This document shows, piece after piece, positions 6,738 through 13,203 of a stretch of DNA of 40,777 nt. Every line of letters begins with the position of its first letter. Position 1 is the stretch's first letter. The stretch comes from an uncultured Eubacteriales bacterium. Its GTDB lineage: Bacteria > Bacillota > Clostridia > Peptostreptococcales > Anaerovoracaceae. The notes beneath the pieces were generated by a model, which worked only from the letters and a program-made list of their open reading frames with translations, did no database searches and had not been told where the DNA came from. The stretch is from contig CACWSO010000019.1 in NCBI GenBank assembly GCA_902763505.1, forward strand, positions 1-40,777, written 5' to 3'. Made by a program: the position numbers and the translations under genes.

Positions 6738-6765
6738 AATAAAATGACACCCTTCCGAGTGTCAT
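6738..6765 (-). terminator. terminator after Na/Pi-cotransporter fragment
   Basis: On the minus strand ATGACAC (6765-6759) pairs with GTGTCAT (6750-6744), followed by TTTTATTAT. It lies 14 bases after the stop of the gene at 6779. Confidence 0.7.
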
Positions 6766-6778
6766 CTTTGATTCATGT

Positions 6779-7141
6779 TTACACACTGTATTGTGCCTGA
6801 TATTCTGCGAACATCTGCTTACCCCGCTCAAACTCAAGGATCCATGCTGTGATCGTCATCCCTACATTGGATCCCATAATTACATTGATTGCCTGCTTTA
6901 ACGACATTAGCCCTGAGTTTACGAAACCTACCACCATAACGGTCGTCGCCGATGAGCTCTGTATTACCGCTGTGATACCGCAGCCTGTCAGAAATCCGGA
7001 CAGCTTTCCCGTTGTCATCCGTTCCAGCATATTTCTAAGTCCCGGACCCGCTCTCCGCTCCAACGCCTGACCCATGATGTTCATCCCGAAAAGGAACAAA
7101 CATAATCCGCCGGCTAATGTCAGCACATCAAATATTGTCAT
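6779..7141 (-). pseudogene. Na/Pi cotransporter family protein, N-terminal fragment
   Basis: The 120 residues match the start of NptA/YjbB-type sodium:phosphate cotransporters. The first repeat is present: LFLFGMNIMGQALERRAGPG, the substrate-site motif QSSSATTVMVVGFV and GSNVGMTIT. Family members are 300-600 residues with a second inverted repeat and often a PhoU domain; all of that is missing. The reading frame ends in a short unrelated tail and a terminator follows at once. It is therefore a truncated gene, though a stable fragment may still be made. Confidence 0.75.
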
Positions 7142-7210
7142 TTTAAACCCTCCGATAAATAATATGTTCTGTCACATCTATCATGAAGGTTTTCTTTAAA
7201 ATCGATTACC

Positions 7211-7250
7211 TTTGACATGTAAAATCAGTGTTGAGCATGTAAAATCAGTG
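7211..7250 (+). repeat. tandem duplicate of a 20-bp sequence
   Basis: Two adjacent 20-base units (7211-7230 and 7231-7250) share the identical 14-base core ATGTAAAATCAGTG. They lie in the 288-base gap between divergent genes, upstream of the palindromic box at 7279. They may be direct-repeat regulator sites or a chance duplication. Confidence 0.6.
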
Positions 7251-7278
7251 CAAAGCACTTTCGAACGCTGATAATCAA

Positions 7279-7296
7279 TATCCCCCCATGGGGCTT
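7279..7296 (+). promoter_or_regulatory. CCCC/GGGG palindromic box 1 (CsoR-type site candidate)
   Basis: TATCCCCCCATGGGGCTT differs by one base from the box upstream of the DUF3842 gene (8226-8243). A G-tract/C-tract palindrome with an AT centre is the general form of CsoR/RcnR/CstR-family operators. It overlaps the start of a candidate promoter, TTGTTT (7295-7300), 17 bases, TACCAT (7318-7323), that would serve the membrane protein pair. Confidence 0.55.
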
Positions 7297-7317
7297 GTTT
7301 CTTCAATCATCATACGT

Positions 7318-7410
7318 TACCATAAGACAAGTGATTTCATGAAGAAATCAATTTGAACCACGAAGGCTCAACTGCGGCAAGAATGCCGTGGATGCATCGT
7401 GGTCATTTTT
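7318..7410 (+). promoter_or_regulatory. structured leader with terminator-like hairpin
   Basis: This leader precedes the membrane protein pair. TGATTTC pairs with GAAATCA (about 7332-7350). ACCACGA (7357-7363) pairs with TCGTGGT (7397-7403), enclosing CGGCA-AGAA-TGCCG (7375-7388), and CATTTTTATT follows. The arm CCACG (7358-7362) could pair instead with CGTGG at 7387-7391, giving a competing fold. This looks like an attenuator or riboswitch, but it matches no class I recognise. Confidence 0.45.
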
Positions 7411-7429
7411 ATTATAAGGAGGTTTTATT

Positions 7430-7846
7430 ATGGCGTGCTTTTTAGTACCAACAGCAGAAGCAATCGTAACAACAGTCATCGCAAAGACTGCAAAAGATGA
7501 GAAGGATTATACAGATGTAAACATTGATACAGGGATTGAAGTTTCTGAAAAACCTGTGAAGATGTCCTTCGTAAGAAAACTCAGATGGCTTTCAAACATG
7601 CTCTGGGGTGGCGCAGTACTGCTCTGTTTCGAACATCTATGGCATGGCGAAGTCGTTCCTTTCCCACCGTTCCTGACGGCGGCATCAGATCCTGCGGATA
7701 CAGCGGTCATGCTGCATGAAATGTCAACCGTAGGTGTATGCATGGCTGTTCTAATTACGGCTGTATGGGTAGGCATGGTGATCGTTTCAAATGTTATTGA
7801 GAATAGAGCAGAAAAAGAAGCCCCTGCAGCTTCACAGGAGGTGTAA
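7430..7846 (+). CDS. conserved-looking small membrane protein
   Basis: The protein has 138 residues. The N-terminus MACFLVPTAEAIVTTVI is hydrophobic, then comes a charged stretch (residues 24-48). Two or three membrane segments follow, around 56-70 and 100-122, separated by a loop LWHGEVVPFPPFL. A Lys/Glu-rich tail ends it. Cys, His and Trp residues near the membrane could bind a metal or redox cofactor, but this is inference. AGGAGG stands 7 bases before the ATG. The next gene starts one base after its stop, so the two are surely one operon and perhaps one complex. I do not recognise a named family. Confidence 0.8.
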   Translation: MACFLVPTAEAIVTTVIAKTAKDEKDYTDVNIDTGIEVSEKPVKMSFVRKLRWLSNMLWGGAVLLCFEHLWHGEVVPFPPFLTAASDPADTAVMLHEMSTVGVCMAVLITAVWVGMVIVSNVIENRAEKEAPAASQEV

Positions 7847-7847
7847 G

Positions 7848-8159
7848 ATGACTTTATTGATTACACTCTTTGCTGCAGTTGTAGCTACATTGGTATGGTA
7901 CACAAAACCTGCTCTGCGTGATCTCAAGGTTGGTGTTCTTTGCTGGATGTTCTGGGGTGCTTCCCTGATGTGGATGATCGACGCGGTATTTGAATTCTCA
8001 GAACTAGGCGCAGACTATTTCGCCCCCGCAGGCGCAGATATGCTCAACGATGGATTCCTTGGTTTTGCAGTCGTCGCTCTGGCACTTGTAATCTGGACCG
8101 TCATCGTCTTAGTGACAGATCCAAGAGGAACCGTAAAAGCAGCTTTGACAAAGAGATAA
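7848..8159 (+). CDS. small membrane protein, partner of the preceding gene
   Basis: This 103-residue, very hydrophobic protein has three likely membrane segments (about residues 1-17, 28-46 and 69-90). The second carries a Trp/Met-rich run, CWMFWGASLMWMIDAVFEF. GGAGGTG precedes the ATG, inside the end of the upstream gene. Size, spacing and topology suggest two subunits of a small membrane complex. No function is recognised. A strong terminator ends the unit. Confidence 0.8.
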   Translation: MTLLITLFAAVVATLVWYTKPALRDLKVGVLCWMFWGASLMWMIDAVFEFSELGADYFAPAGADMLNDGFLGFAVVALALVIWTVIVLVTDPRGTVKAALTKR

Positions 8160-8182
8160 TTGATTCAAACGTTTCATTTTCA

Positions 8183-8226
8183 CAATCCCATCGATTTGTT
8201 GTGCCCATCGATGGGATTGCTTTTTT
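8183..8226 (+). terminator. terminator of the membrane protein pair
   Basis: A perfect 13-bp stem CAATCCCATCGAT (8183-8195) pairs with ATCGATGGGATTG (8207-8219), followed by C and six T. Confidence 0.92.
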
Positions 8227-8243
8227 ATCCCCCTATGGGGCTT
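8226..8243 (+). promoter_or_regulatory. CCCC/GGGG palindromic box 2 (CsoR-type site candidate)
   Basis: TATCCCCCTATGGGGCTT is the near-twin of the box at 7279-7296. It lies 44 bases before the DUF3842 start, just upstream of TATTAT/TATGAT -10 candidates (about 8257-8266), so it would cover the -35 region. Confidence 0.55.
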
Positions 8244-8287
8244 CAAGCATATTCCCTATTATGATACTCTCCAACTAGGTGATTTGT

Positions 8288-8707
8288 ATGAATATATTAG
8301 TGATAGACGCGCAAGGTGGCGGCATTGGAAAACAGCTCGTTGCGCGAATCAAAAAAGAATATCCATCTGAAACAGTAACTGCTGTTGGAACAAACAGCAT
8401 CGCGACATCTGCCATGATCAAGGCTGGTGCAGATCAGGGCGCCACAGGCGAAAATTCAGTTGTTGTCGCCTGTAAAGCTGCGGATGTCATTATCGGTCCC
8501 GTTGGCATAGTGATTACAGATGCCATGCTTGGGGAAATCACCGGGGCCATTGCCCAGTCCGTAGCACAGGCAAAAGCAACACGAATCCTGATTCCATTCA
8601 ACATGTGTGACACTTTGATTGCCGGAATTGCGGATACCAGCACCAGCAGTCTGATTGATGCCGCGATGCAATCATTACGCTCTGTGATTCAGAATAGAAT
8701 TGCTTGA
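8288..8707 (+). CDS. DUF3842 family protein
   Basis: This 139-residue cytoplasmic protein has a Rossmann-like start, MNILVIDAQGGGIGKQLV, followed by the family signature GTNSIATSAMIKAGADQGATGEN and IIGPVGIVITDAMLGEIT. These features are typical of DUF3842, a short family common in Clostridia with no established function; the glycine-rich loop suggests nucleotide binding. The ATG at 8288 is chosen because AGGTGA lies 7 bases upstream; the GTG at 8279 overlaps that site. Its promoter region carries the same palindrome as the upstream membrane pair, which suggests shared control. Confidence 0.85.
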   Translation: MNILVIDAQGGGIGKQLVARIKKEYPSETVTAVGTNSIATSAMIKAGADQGATGENSVVVACKAADVIIGPVGIVITDAMLGEITGAIAQSVAQAKATRILIPFNMCDTLIAGIADTSTSSLIDAAMQSLRSVIQNRIA

Positions 8708-8745
8708 CTTTTTTCAGTTTTTTGTGATATTCTCTCAACGTTGAG
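8704..8745 (+). promoter_or_regulatory. promoter and palindrome before the MFS gene
   Basis: TTGACT (8704-8709), overlapping the DUF3842 stop, is followed after 16 bases by GATATT (8726-8731). The perfect 12-bp palindrome CTCAACGTTGAG (8734-8745) sits at the expected start of transcription and could be an operator. Confidence 0.4.
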
Positions 8746-8750
8746 TTGCG

Positions 8751-8787
8751 AAAGCGTAAGTCCAAACGGACTTGCGCTTTTCTTTTT
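8751..8787 (+). terminator. terminator or attenuator before the MFS gene
   Basis: AAAGCGTAAGTCC (8751-8763) pairs fully, with one G-T pair, with GGACTTGCGCTTT (8768-8780), followed by a T-rich run. It could end the DUF3842 transcript or attenuate transcription into the MFS gene, since a promoter candidate lies upstream of it. Confidence 0.75.
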
Positions 8788-8806
8788 GAGGAGAATGGAG
8801 CTAGAT

Positions 8807-9958
8807 ATGTACAACATTTTTAAGAAGCACAGACGTTGGAAATTGATGACAGCGATATTATCATTGTCCCTTCTCACGGTCATGGCCGGAGCCGCGGTTG
8901 CGCCTGCGCTGAACATCATTCAGGAACACTTCAACTGCGCGCCACCTGGCCTCGTACAGATGATTATCAGTATCCCTGCAATATCCATCGCGGCGACGAA
9001 TCTGTTCTTCATAAAACTGAGTCGTCTGTTCACTGCCAGAGCATTGGTAATCATCGGTCTCGTTCTATACACTGCAGGCGGTTGTCTTGCCGGAGTGTTT
9101 GATAATATCTATATTGTTCTTGTATTCCGAGCCATCGTCGGTATTGGCGTAGGAATTATCATGCCGCTGTCCACCGGGCTCATCACCTTTTTCTTCACGC
9201 GGGACAAACACAGTGTGTTGATGGGATACTCCTCATCACTGAATATGCTCGGAGGCGTGCTTGCAACACTGATTGCCGGAGCGTTGGCAATGGTTTCATG
9301 GCGTTTGTCTTTCCTTGTTTATCTGTTGGGAATTGCAGCGCTGATTCCTTGTATTCTATGGATGCCCTCTGAGTTTATTGCTGATAAAAAAAGAGACGGG
9401 AGTCCCGTCTCTGATCACAGTGGTTTCGCACCATATATCGTCTGCATGTTTCTCCTCATGCTGACATTCTTCATTTATCCGTCCAACTTTGCCATTGAAA
9501 CGATGAAAACCGGACTCTTCAGCCAATCTGCTATTGGTCCAATCATGGCAATGATGGATCTGCTGGGATTTGCAGGAGGCCTTCTCTTTTCTAAGATCAA
9601 AGGCGCTGCAGTAACCTGCGGCTGGCTGATTGCCCCTTCTGCCTTCCTGATTTCCTATGGTTTGCTGCTCTTTGCCGTAAATGTACCAGGCATTCTCTTC
9701 GGTTCCGCGTTGATTGGCTTTGCCAATGGATTCGGTGTACCGTATATCATATCGAAAGGATCTTCAAAAGCAGGAAAAAACGCGGCAACAACCATTATTC
9801 CATTGCTGTCAATGGCTCTCTATCTGGCTCAGTTTTTCACGCCTGCAATCGTCGCTGCTGTAAATACATTGGTTGGATCCTCTGCATTTTCTTCTTACTA
9901 TGTAGCGCTTGCAAGCAGTTTGCTGCTCCTGCTGTTCTCCGTCAAAATCAGAAAATAA
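8807..9958 (+). CDS. MFS transporter
   Basis: This is a 383-residue major facilitator protein with about 12 membrane segments. MFS hallmarks are visible: a conserved segment FRAIVGIGVGIIMPLSTGLI, then a basic cytoplasmic loop (TRDKHSV), and a charged central loop (FIADKKRDGSPVSDHSG, about residues 190-206) between the two six-helix halves. The substrate is unknown; it resembles drug or sugar efflux types. GGAG lies 6 bases before the ATG at 8807, preferred over the ATG at 8795 that overlaps the ribosome site. The central loop contains an antisense terminator-like palindrome. It is convergent with the aldo/keto reductase gene. Confidence 0.85.
   Translation: MYNIFKKHRRWKLMTAILSLSLLTVMAGAAVAPALNIIQEHFNCAPPGLVQMIISIPAISIAATNLFFIKLSRLFTARALVIIGLVLYTAGGCLAGVFDNIYIVLVFRAIVGIGVGIIMPLSTGLITFFFTRDKHSVLMGYSSSLNMLGGVLATLIAGALAMVSWRLSFLVYLLGIAALIPCILWMPSEFIADKKRDGSPVSDHSGFAPYIVCMFLLMLTFFIYPSNFAIETMKTGLFSQSAIGPIMAMMDLLGFAGGLLFSKIKGAAVTCGWLIAPSAFLISYGLLLFAVNVPGILFGSALIGFANGFGVPYIISKGSSKAGKNAATTIIPLLSMALYLAQFFTPAIVAAVNTLVGSSAFSSYYVALASSLLLLLFSVKIRK
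9386..9412 (-). terminator. antisense terminator-like palindrome inside the MFS gene
   Basis: AGAGACGGGA (9392-9401) and TCCCGTCTCT (9403-9412) form a perfect 10-bp inverted repeat. Read on the minus strand it is followed by seven T, a textbook intrinsic terminator. On the coding strand it encodes the flexible central loop of the transporter. Confidence 0.6.
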
Positions 9959-9965
9959 TCTGTAT

Positions 9966-11111
9966 TTATTCCCCCAGCACTTTCACGAAATCTTCCATGA
10001 CATCGGAAATGTGAATCTGCTGTGGGCAAACCTGTTCGCAGCTGCCGCAGTGCAGACACGCTGCAGGCTGTTTGTCCTGCGGAATCGCCGCTAGAGCCAT
10101 CGGTGCGATAAAGCCGAACAGTCCTGCTTTTGTTGTTAGGATGTGCTCGTTGTAAAGTTCAATCAAACGCGGAATGTCCAGACCTTGCGGACAATGATCT
10201 GTGCAATAATGGCATGCGGTGCATGGTACGGATTTTTCATCTGCCATCTGCGCCGCCACTTGCATCAATGCACTCATTTCATCCTCATTCAAAGGCAGAT
10301 CAGCCTCGAACGTAGCGATGTTGGCATGCAGTTGCTCTTCATTGGACATACCAGAGAGAATCACCTTGACTTCCGGAAGGCTCTGCAGGAAGCGGAACGC
10401 CCATGCCGGAATCTCCTCCTGCGGACGCAGTGCTTTCAGTGTTTTTTCCTGTTCTTCACTGAGCTTCGCCAGCTTGCCGCCTCTGAGCGGTTCCATAACC
10501 CAAACAGGAATGCCATATTCTGTGAGCAGTTCAACTTTCTCCTTGCCATGCTGGAATTCCCAGTCGAGATAATTCAACTGAAGCTGACAGTATTCCATGT
10601 CACTACCGTGTGCTTCCAGGAAACGCTTCAACACAGGTAACTCCCCATGACAGGAAAAGCCCAGATATTTAATGCGACCAGCCTTCTTCTGCTCAAGCAA
10701 ATAATCCATGATGCCGTACTGCGGATCAAGATATTGTTCGATATTCATCTCGCAGACATTGTGCAGAAGATAGAAATCAAAGTAGTCCAACCCCGTCCGC
10801 TGAAGTTGTGTCTCAAAGATTTCCTTCACCTTCGGCATGTTCGCAAGATCATAGCCCGGAAACTTGTCAGCCAGGTAGTAGCTGTCTCTCGGATATCTGC
10901 AAAGGGCTTCGCCCATGATTTCCTCGGAATGCTCTCCATGGTAGCCCCAAGCGGTATCGTAATAGTTGACCCCATGCTCCATGGCGTACTCCACCATGCG
11001 CATGGTCTGTGGAACATCCACCTTCGCATCATCTCCATCGATGACCGGCAGACGCATCGCGCCGAATCCCAACTGGGATAACTGTATATCTTTAAATTCT
11101 CTGTACTGCAT
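9966..11111 (-). CDS. aldo/keto reductase with C-terminal 4Fe-4S domain
   Basis: This 381-residue protein has an aldo/keto reductase barrel. FGAMRLPVIDG lies at the N-terminus, then GVNYYDTAWGYHGEHSEEIM with the catalytic Asp and Tyr; Lys (ADKFPG) and His (LLHNV) follow. After about residue 285 a ferredoxin-like domain adds two Cys clusters, CTACHYCTDHCP and CLHCGSCEQVCP, for two 4Fe-4S centres. Such fusions are common in anaerobes; the electron donor and substrate are unknown. The start at 11111 follows GGAGG at good spacing; the longer frame overlaps the upstream gene. It lies 20 bases after the acetyltransferase gene and is probably co-transcribed with it. Confidence 0.9.
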   Translation of the reverse strand: MQYREFKDIQLSQLGFGAMRLPVIDGDDAKVDVPQTMRMVEYAMEHGVNYYDTAWGYHGEHSEEIMGEALCRYPRDSYYLADKFPGYDLANMPKVKEIFETQLQRTGLDYFDFYLLHNVCEMNIEQYLDPQYGIMDYLLEQKKAGRIKYLGFSCHGELPVLKRFLEAHGSDMEYCQLQLNYLDWEFQHGKEKVELLTEYGIPVWVMEPLRGGKLAKLSEEQEKTLKALRPQEEIPAWAFRFLQSLPEVKVILSGMSNEEQLHANIATFEADLPLNEDEMSALMQVAAQMADEKSVPCTACHYCTDHCPQGLDIPRLIELYNEHILTTKAGLFGFIAPMALAAIPQDKQPAACLHCGSCEQVCPQQIHISDVMEDFVKVLGE

Positions 11112-11131
11112 ATTTACCTCCGTTTGCCATT

Positions 11132-11698
11132 CTATTTCCATAACTCCATGTGTATATGCGGTATATCATCTTTCAGGAACACGTCCGATGTGCGGGTAAA
11201 TCCTGCTTTTGTATAGTATCCTTCTACATAATCCTCTGCTTCGATGAAAATGCGGTCCGCTCCCATTTGATTCCAGGCTGTCTGTATTCCTGCTTCAAGC
11301 AGAGCTTTTCCCAGCCCCCTGCCGTGCTCCAATGTCAGAACCCTGCCCATTTGAACAGTGCGGGCATTCTCTCTTCTTTCCTGGCTGATTCCGGACGCAT
11401 CACTGTAATCAGGTATCTTGATTCCGGCCTTGATCTGCTCTTCCGTGAGATTTCCTGACCAGGTTGCCTTGCCGTCAAACAGAATCACATCCGGTGCTTC
11501 GTCGATCTCATAGAGTCTCATATAAGCAGCCACCCTGCCGTTTTCGTCTCTGCAAAAAACATGATACCCGTAGTCCCGGTCATCACAGTCCTGAAAAATG
11601 CACTCCTGCTCGATAACGAATATTTCAATCCTGGATTTCAGTATTTCGTAGACTTCTTCTGCTGACAGTTCGTCAAACTTCTTGCTCTCGAATAACAT
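11132..11698 (-). CDS. ElaA-type GNAT N-acetyltransferase
   Basis: This 188-residue protein begins with the ElaA-like signature FDELSAEEVYEILKSRIEIFVIEQ and a paired Asp/Cys region. The acetyl-CoA site QMGRVLTLEHGRGLGKALLE (about residues 127-146) has the R-G-x-G-K loop. An insert of about 35 residues (around 80-115) is not seen in short ElaA proteins. Substrates are unknown. GGAG is followed by two ATGs; the second (11698) has better spacing, the first is 11701. It forms an operon with the aldo/keto reductase. Confidence 0.82.
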   Translation of the reverse strand: MLFESKKFDELSAEEVYEILKSRIEIFVIEQECIFQDCDDRDYGYHVFCRDENGRVAAYMRLYEIDEAPDVILFDGKATWSGNLTEEQIKAGIKIPDYSDASGISQERRENARTVQMGRVLTLEHGRGLGKALLEAGIQTAWNQMGADRIFIEAEDYVEGYYTKAGFTRTSDVFLKDDIPHIHMELWK

Positions 11699-11800
11699 CA
11701 TGTCGCTCCAATCTCCATCTTAATGATACAATTATATGCGAATCCAACTTTGCTGTCTAACGGGTATTAAAAACTAATATCCGCTCTCTTATCAGACACA

Positions 11801-11833
11801 AAAGAACGGATGGGCAGCACCCATCCGTTCTTT
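11801..11833 (-). terminator. terminator of lipoprotein gene (bidirectional form)
   Basis: A 14-bp perfect stem AAAGAACGGATGGG (11801-11814) pairs with CCCATCCGTTCTTT (11820-11833). On the minus strand T-runs follow, ending the gene at 11856. Confidence 0.85.
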
Positions 11834-11855
11834 ATGTTCCAATGAATTTTTTCTC

Positions 11856-12233
11856 TTACTGTTTTTCAAAGAACATGTGCACGCCTAAAATCTTGCATTC
11901 AAGCTTGCCGTCGTTATCCTTGAATTTCATATTGATTTCATCACCAGTAACTTTGACACCATTTTTTGTTTCAACCCAGGTTGCGTCCGAACCGCCGTCT
12001 GGATCTGATACTGTAGCCGTGCCGTCATCATGCAGATCGATAATGAAATCGTTTCCTTCCAGTACTTCATTGATGTCAACTTCTTCATCCTGGAACGATG
12101 CTCCTGTTGCCTTCCATGTTCCGACATATGGACTATCAGCCGCAGATTCGTCTCCGCTGCCGCCGCATCCGGTCAGTGAAACAAATGCTAAAGACACGAT
12201 CATACATAATAAAACGATTAATGCTTTCTTCAT
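11856..12233 (-). CDS. small lipoprotein, lipocalin-like pattern
   Basis: The 125-residue product has a signal peptide (MKKALIVLLCMIVSLAFVSL) and lipobox LTGCGG with Cys at 22. The mature part starts with a Ser/Gly/Asp linker, then YVGTWKATGASF and alternating polar strands (TATVSDPDGG, ATWVETKNGVKVTGD, INMKFKDNDGKLECK). The GTW start with repeated beta strands resembles lipocalin-like or DUF-type lipoproteins of Clostridia. The ligand is unknown. AAGGAGG lies 8 bases before the ATG. It is a single-gene unit. Confidence 0.8.
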   Translation of the reverse strand: MKKALIVLLCMIVSLAFVSLTGCGGSGDESAADSPYVGTWKATGASFQDEEVDINEVLEGNDFIIDLHDDGTATVSDPDGGSDATWVETKNGVKVTGDEINMKFKDNDGKLECKILGVHMFFEKQ

Positions 12234-12363
12234 AATACTAAGCCTCCTTGTAAGATTCCTTCGCCAGTACAATATACAATAATATCGTCTTTTCCATTCT
12301 GGTCGTTCTTTCTTGTCTACACTTAGTATACTTCATATGCAGCAGAACATTCTATACTTTTTG

Positions 12364-12372
12364 TGCTACAAT
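12364..12372 (+). promoter_or_regulatory. extended -10 promoter directly before the IMPase start
   Basis: TGCTACAAT (TGn + TACAAT) ends 9 bases before the ATG at 12382, and no ribosome site lies between. Transcription would start 0-3 bases before the start codon. Confidence 0.5.
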
Positions 12373-12381
12373 ACTCTTGTT

Positions 12382-13203
12382 ATGAATTACGAAACACTAA
12401 AGAAACAAATCGAAGAGCTCGCCCGTATTGCAGGCAAAAAAATACTGAGTGCGGACGCCGCTGCTCTGCATGATGTGACAATCACAACGAAATCGAGCAG
12501 GCGGGATCTGGTCACCTCCATGGATCTGGCGATACAACGGATGCTTATGACAGAGCTGAAAAAACTCGTTCCAGAATGCTGTTTTCTTTGCGAAGAGTCG
12601 GTTCCGGAGATGGAGGACGCAATAATCACCGATGCCGATGATATCGCACGTGGTATCTGTTTCATCATCGACCCTATTGATGGCACCTCCAATTTCGTGC
12701 ACGGCAACCGCCACTCCTGCACATCCATAGCTATGGTCCAAGATGGCGCAGCGCAGATCGGCGTTATCTATGATCCATACCGCGATGAGCTATTCAGCGC
12801 GCGCAAAGGCTTTGGGTGCTCTTTGAACGGAGAGAAACTTCCTGTCTTTGATGCTTCGATGAAAAACGAAATCACTGTGTTCGGTACCGCTCCATATGAT
12901 GACTCCACGAATGGACCTACTTTCCGGCTTGCGGAAATGCTGTATGAGCTCTCTTCGGACGTCAGGCGTACAGGTTCGGCTGCTTTGGACTGCTGCTGGA
13001 CTGCCTGCGGCAGATTTGGATTGTATGCGGAGTTAAGTCTTTCGGCATGGGATTTCGCAGCAGGCAAACTCATTGCTGAGGAAACCGGTTGCATCGTCAC
13101 AGCAATCGACGGACAGCCCCTTACATTTAAAGGGAAACCGTCTATCTTATGCGGACGACCTACTGCCGTACGTGAGTTCAGTGAAGCAGAATGGAGACTA
13201 TAG
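12382..13203 (+). CDS. inositol monophosphatase family protein
   Basis: This 273-residue Mg-dependent, Li-sensitive-type phosphatase fold has the key metal sites LCEESVPE (about 74-81), FIIDPIDGTSNFVHG (about 95-109) and, near the end, SAWDFAAGKLIAEETG (about 222-237). The family hydrolyses inositol phosphates, fructose-1,6-bisphosphate, PAP or NADP; the exact substrate cannot be chosen. It starts almost at its promoter, with no ribosome binding site, so it may be translated leaderless. Its last 13 bases overlap the next gene, giving a likely three-gene operon with the membrane protein and Hsp70-like genes. Confidence 0.9.
   Translation: MNYETLKKQIEELARIAGKKILSADAAALHDVTITTKSSRRDLVTSMDLAIQRMLMTELKKLVPECCFLCEESVPEMEDAIITDADDIARGICFIIDPIDGTSNFVHGNRHSCTSIAMVQDGAAQIGVIYDPYRDELFSARKGFGCSLNGEKLPVFDASMKNEITVFGTAPYDDSTNGPTFRLAEMLYELSSDVRRTGSAALDCCWTACGRFGLYAELSLSAWDFAAGKLIAEETGCIVTAIDGQPLTFKGKPSILCGRPTAVREFSEAEWRL

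Noticed and set aside
10143-11081. Several long plus-strand frames across the aldo/keto reductase
   Set aside because: They are shadows of a gene with clear catalytic and Fe-S motifs on the other strand.
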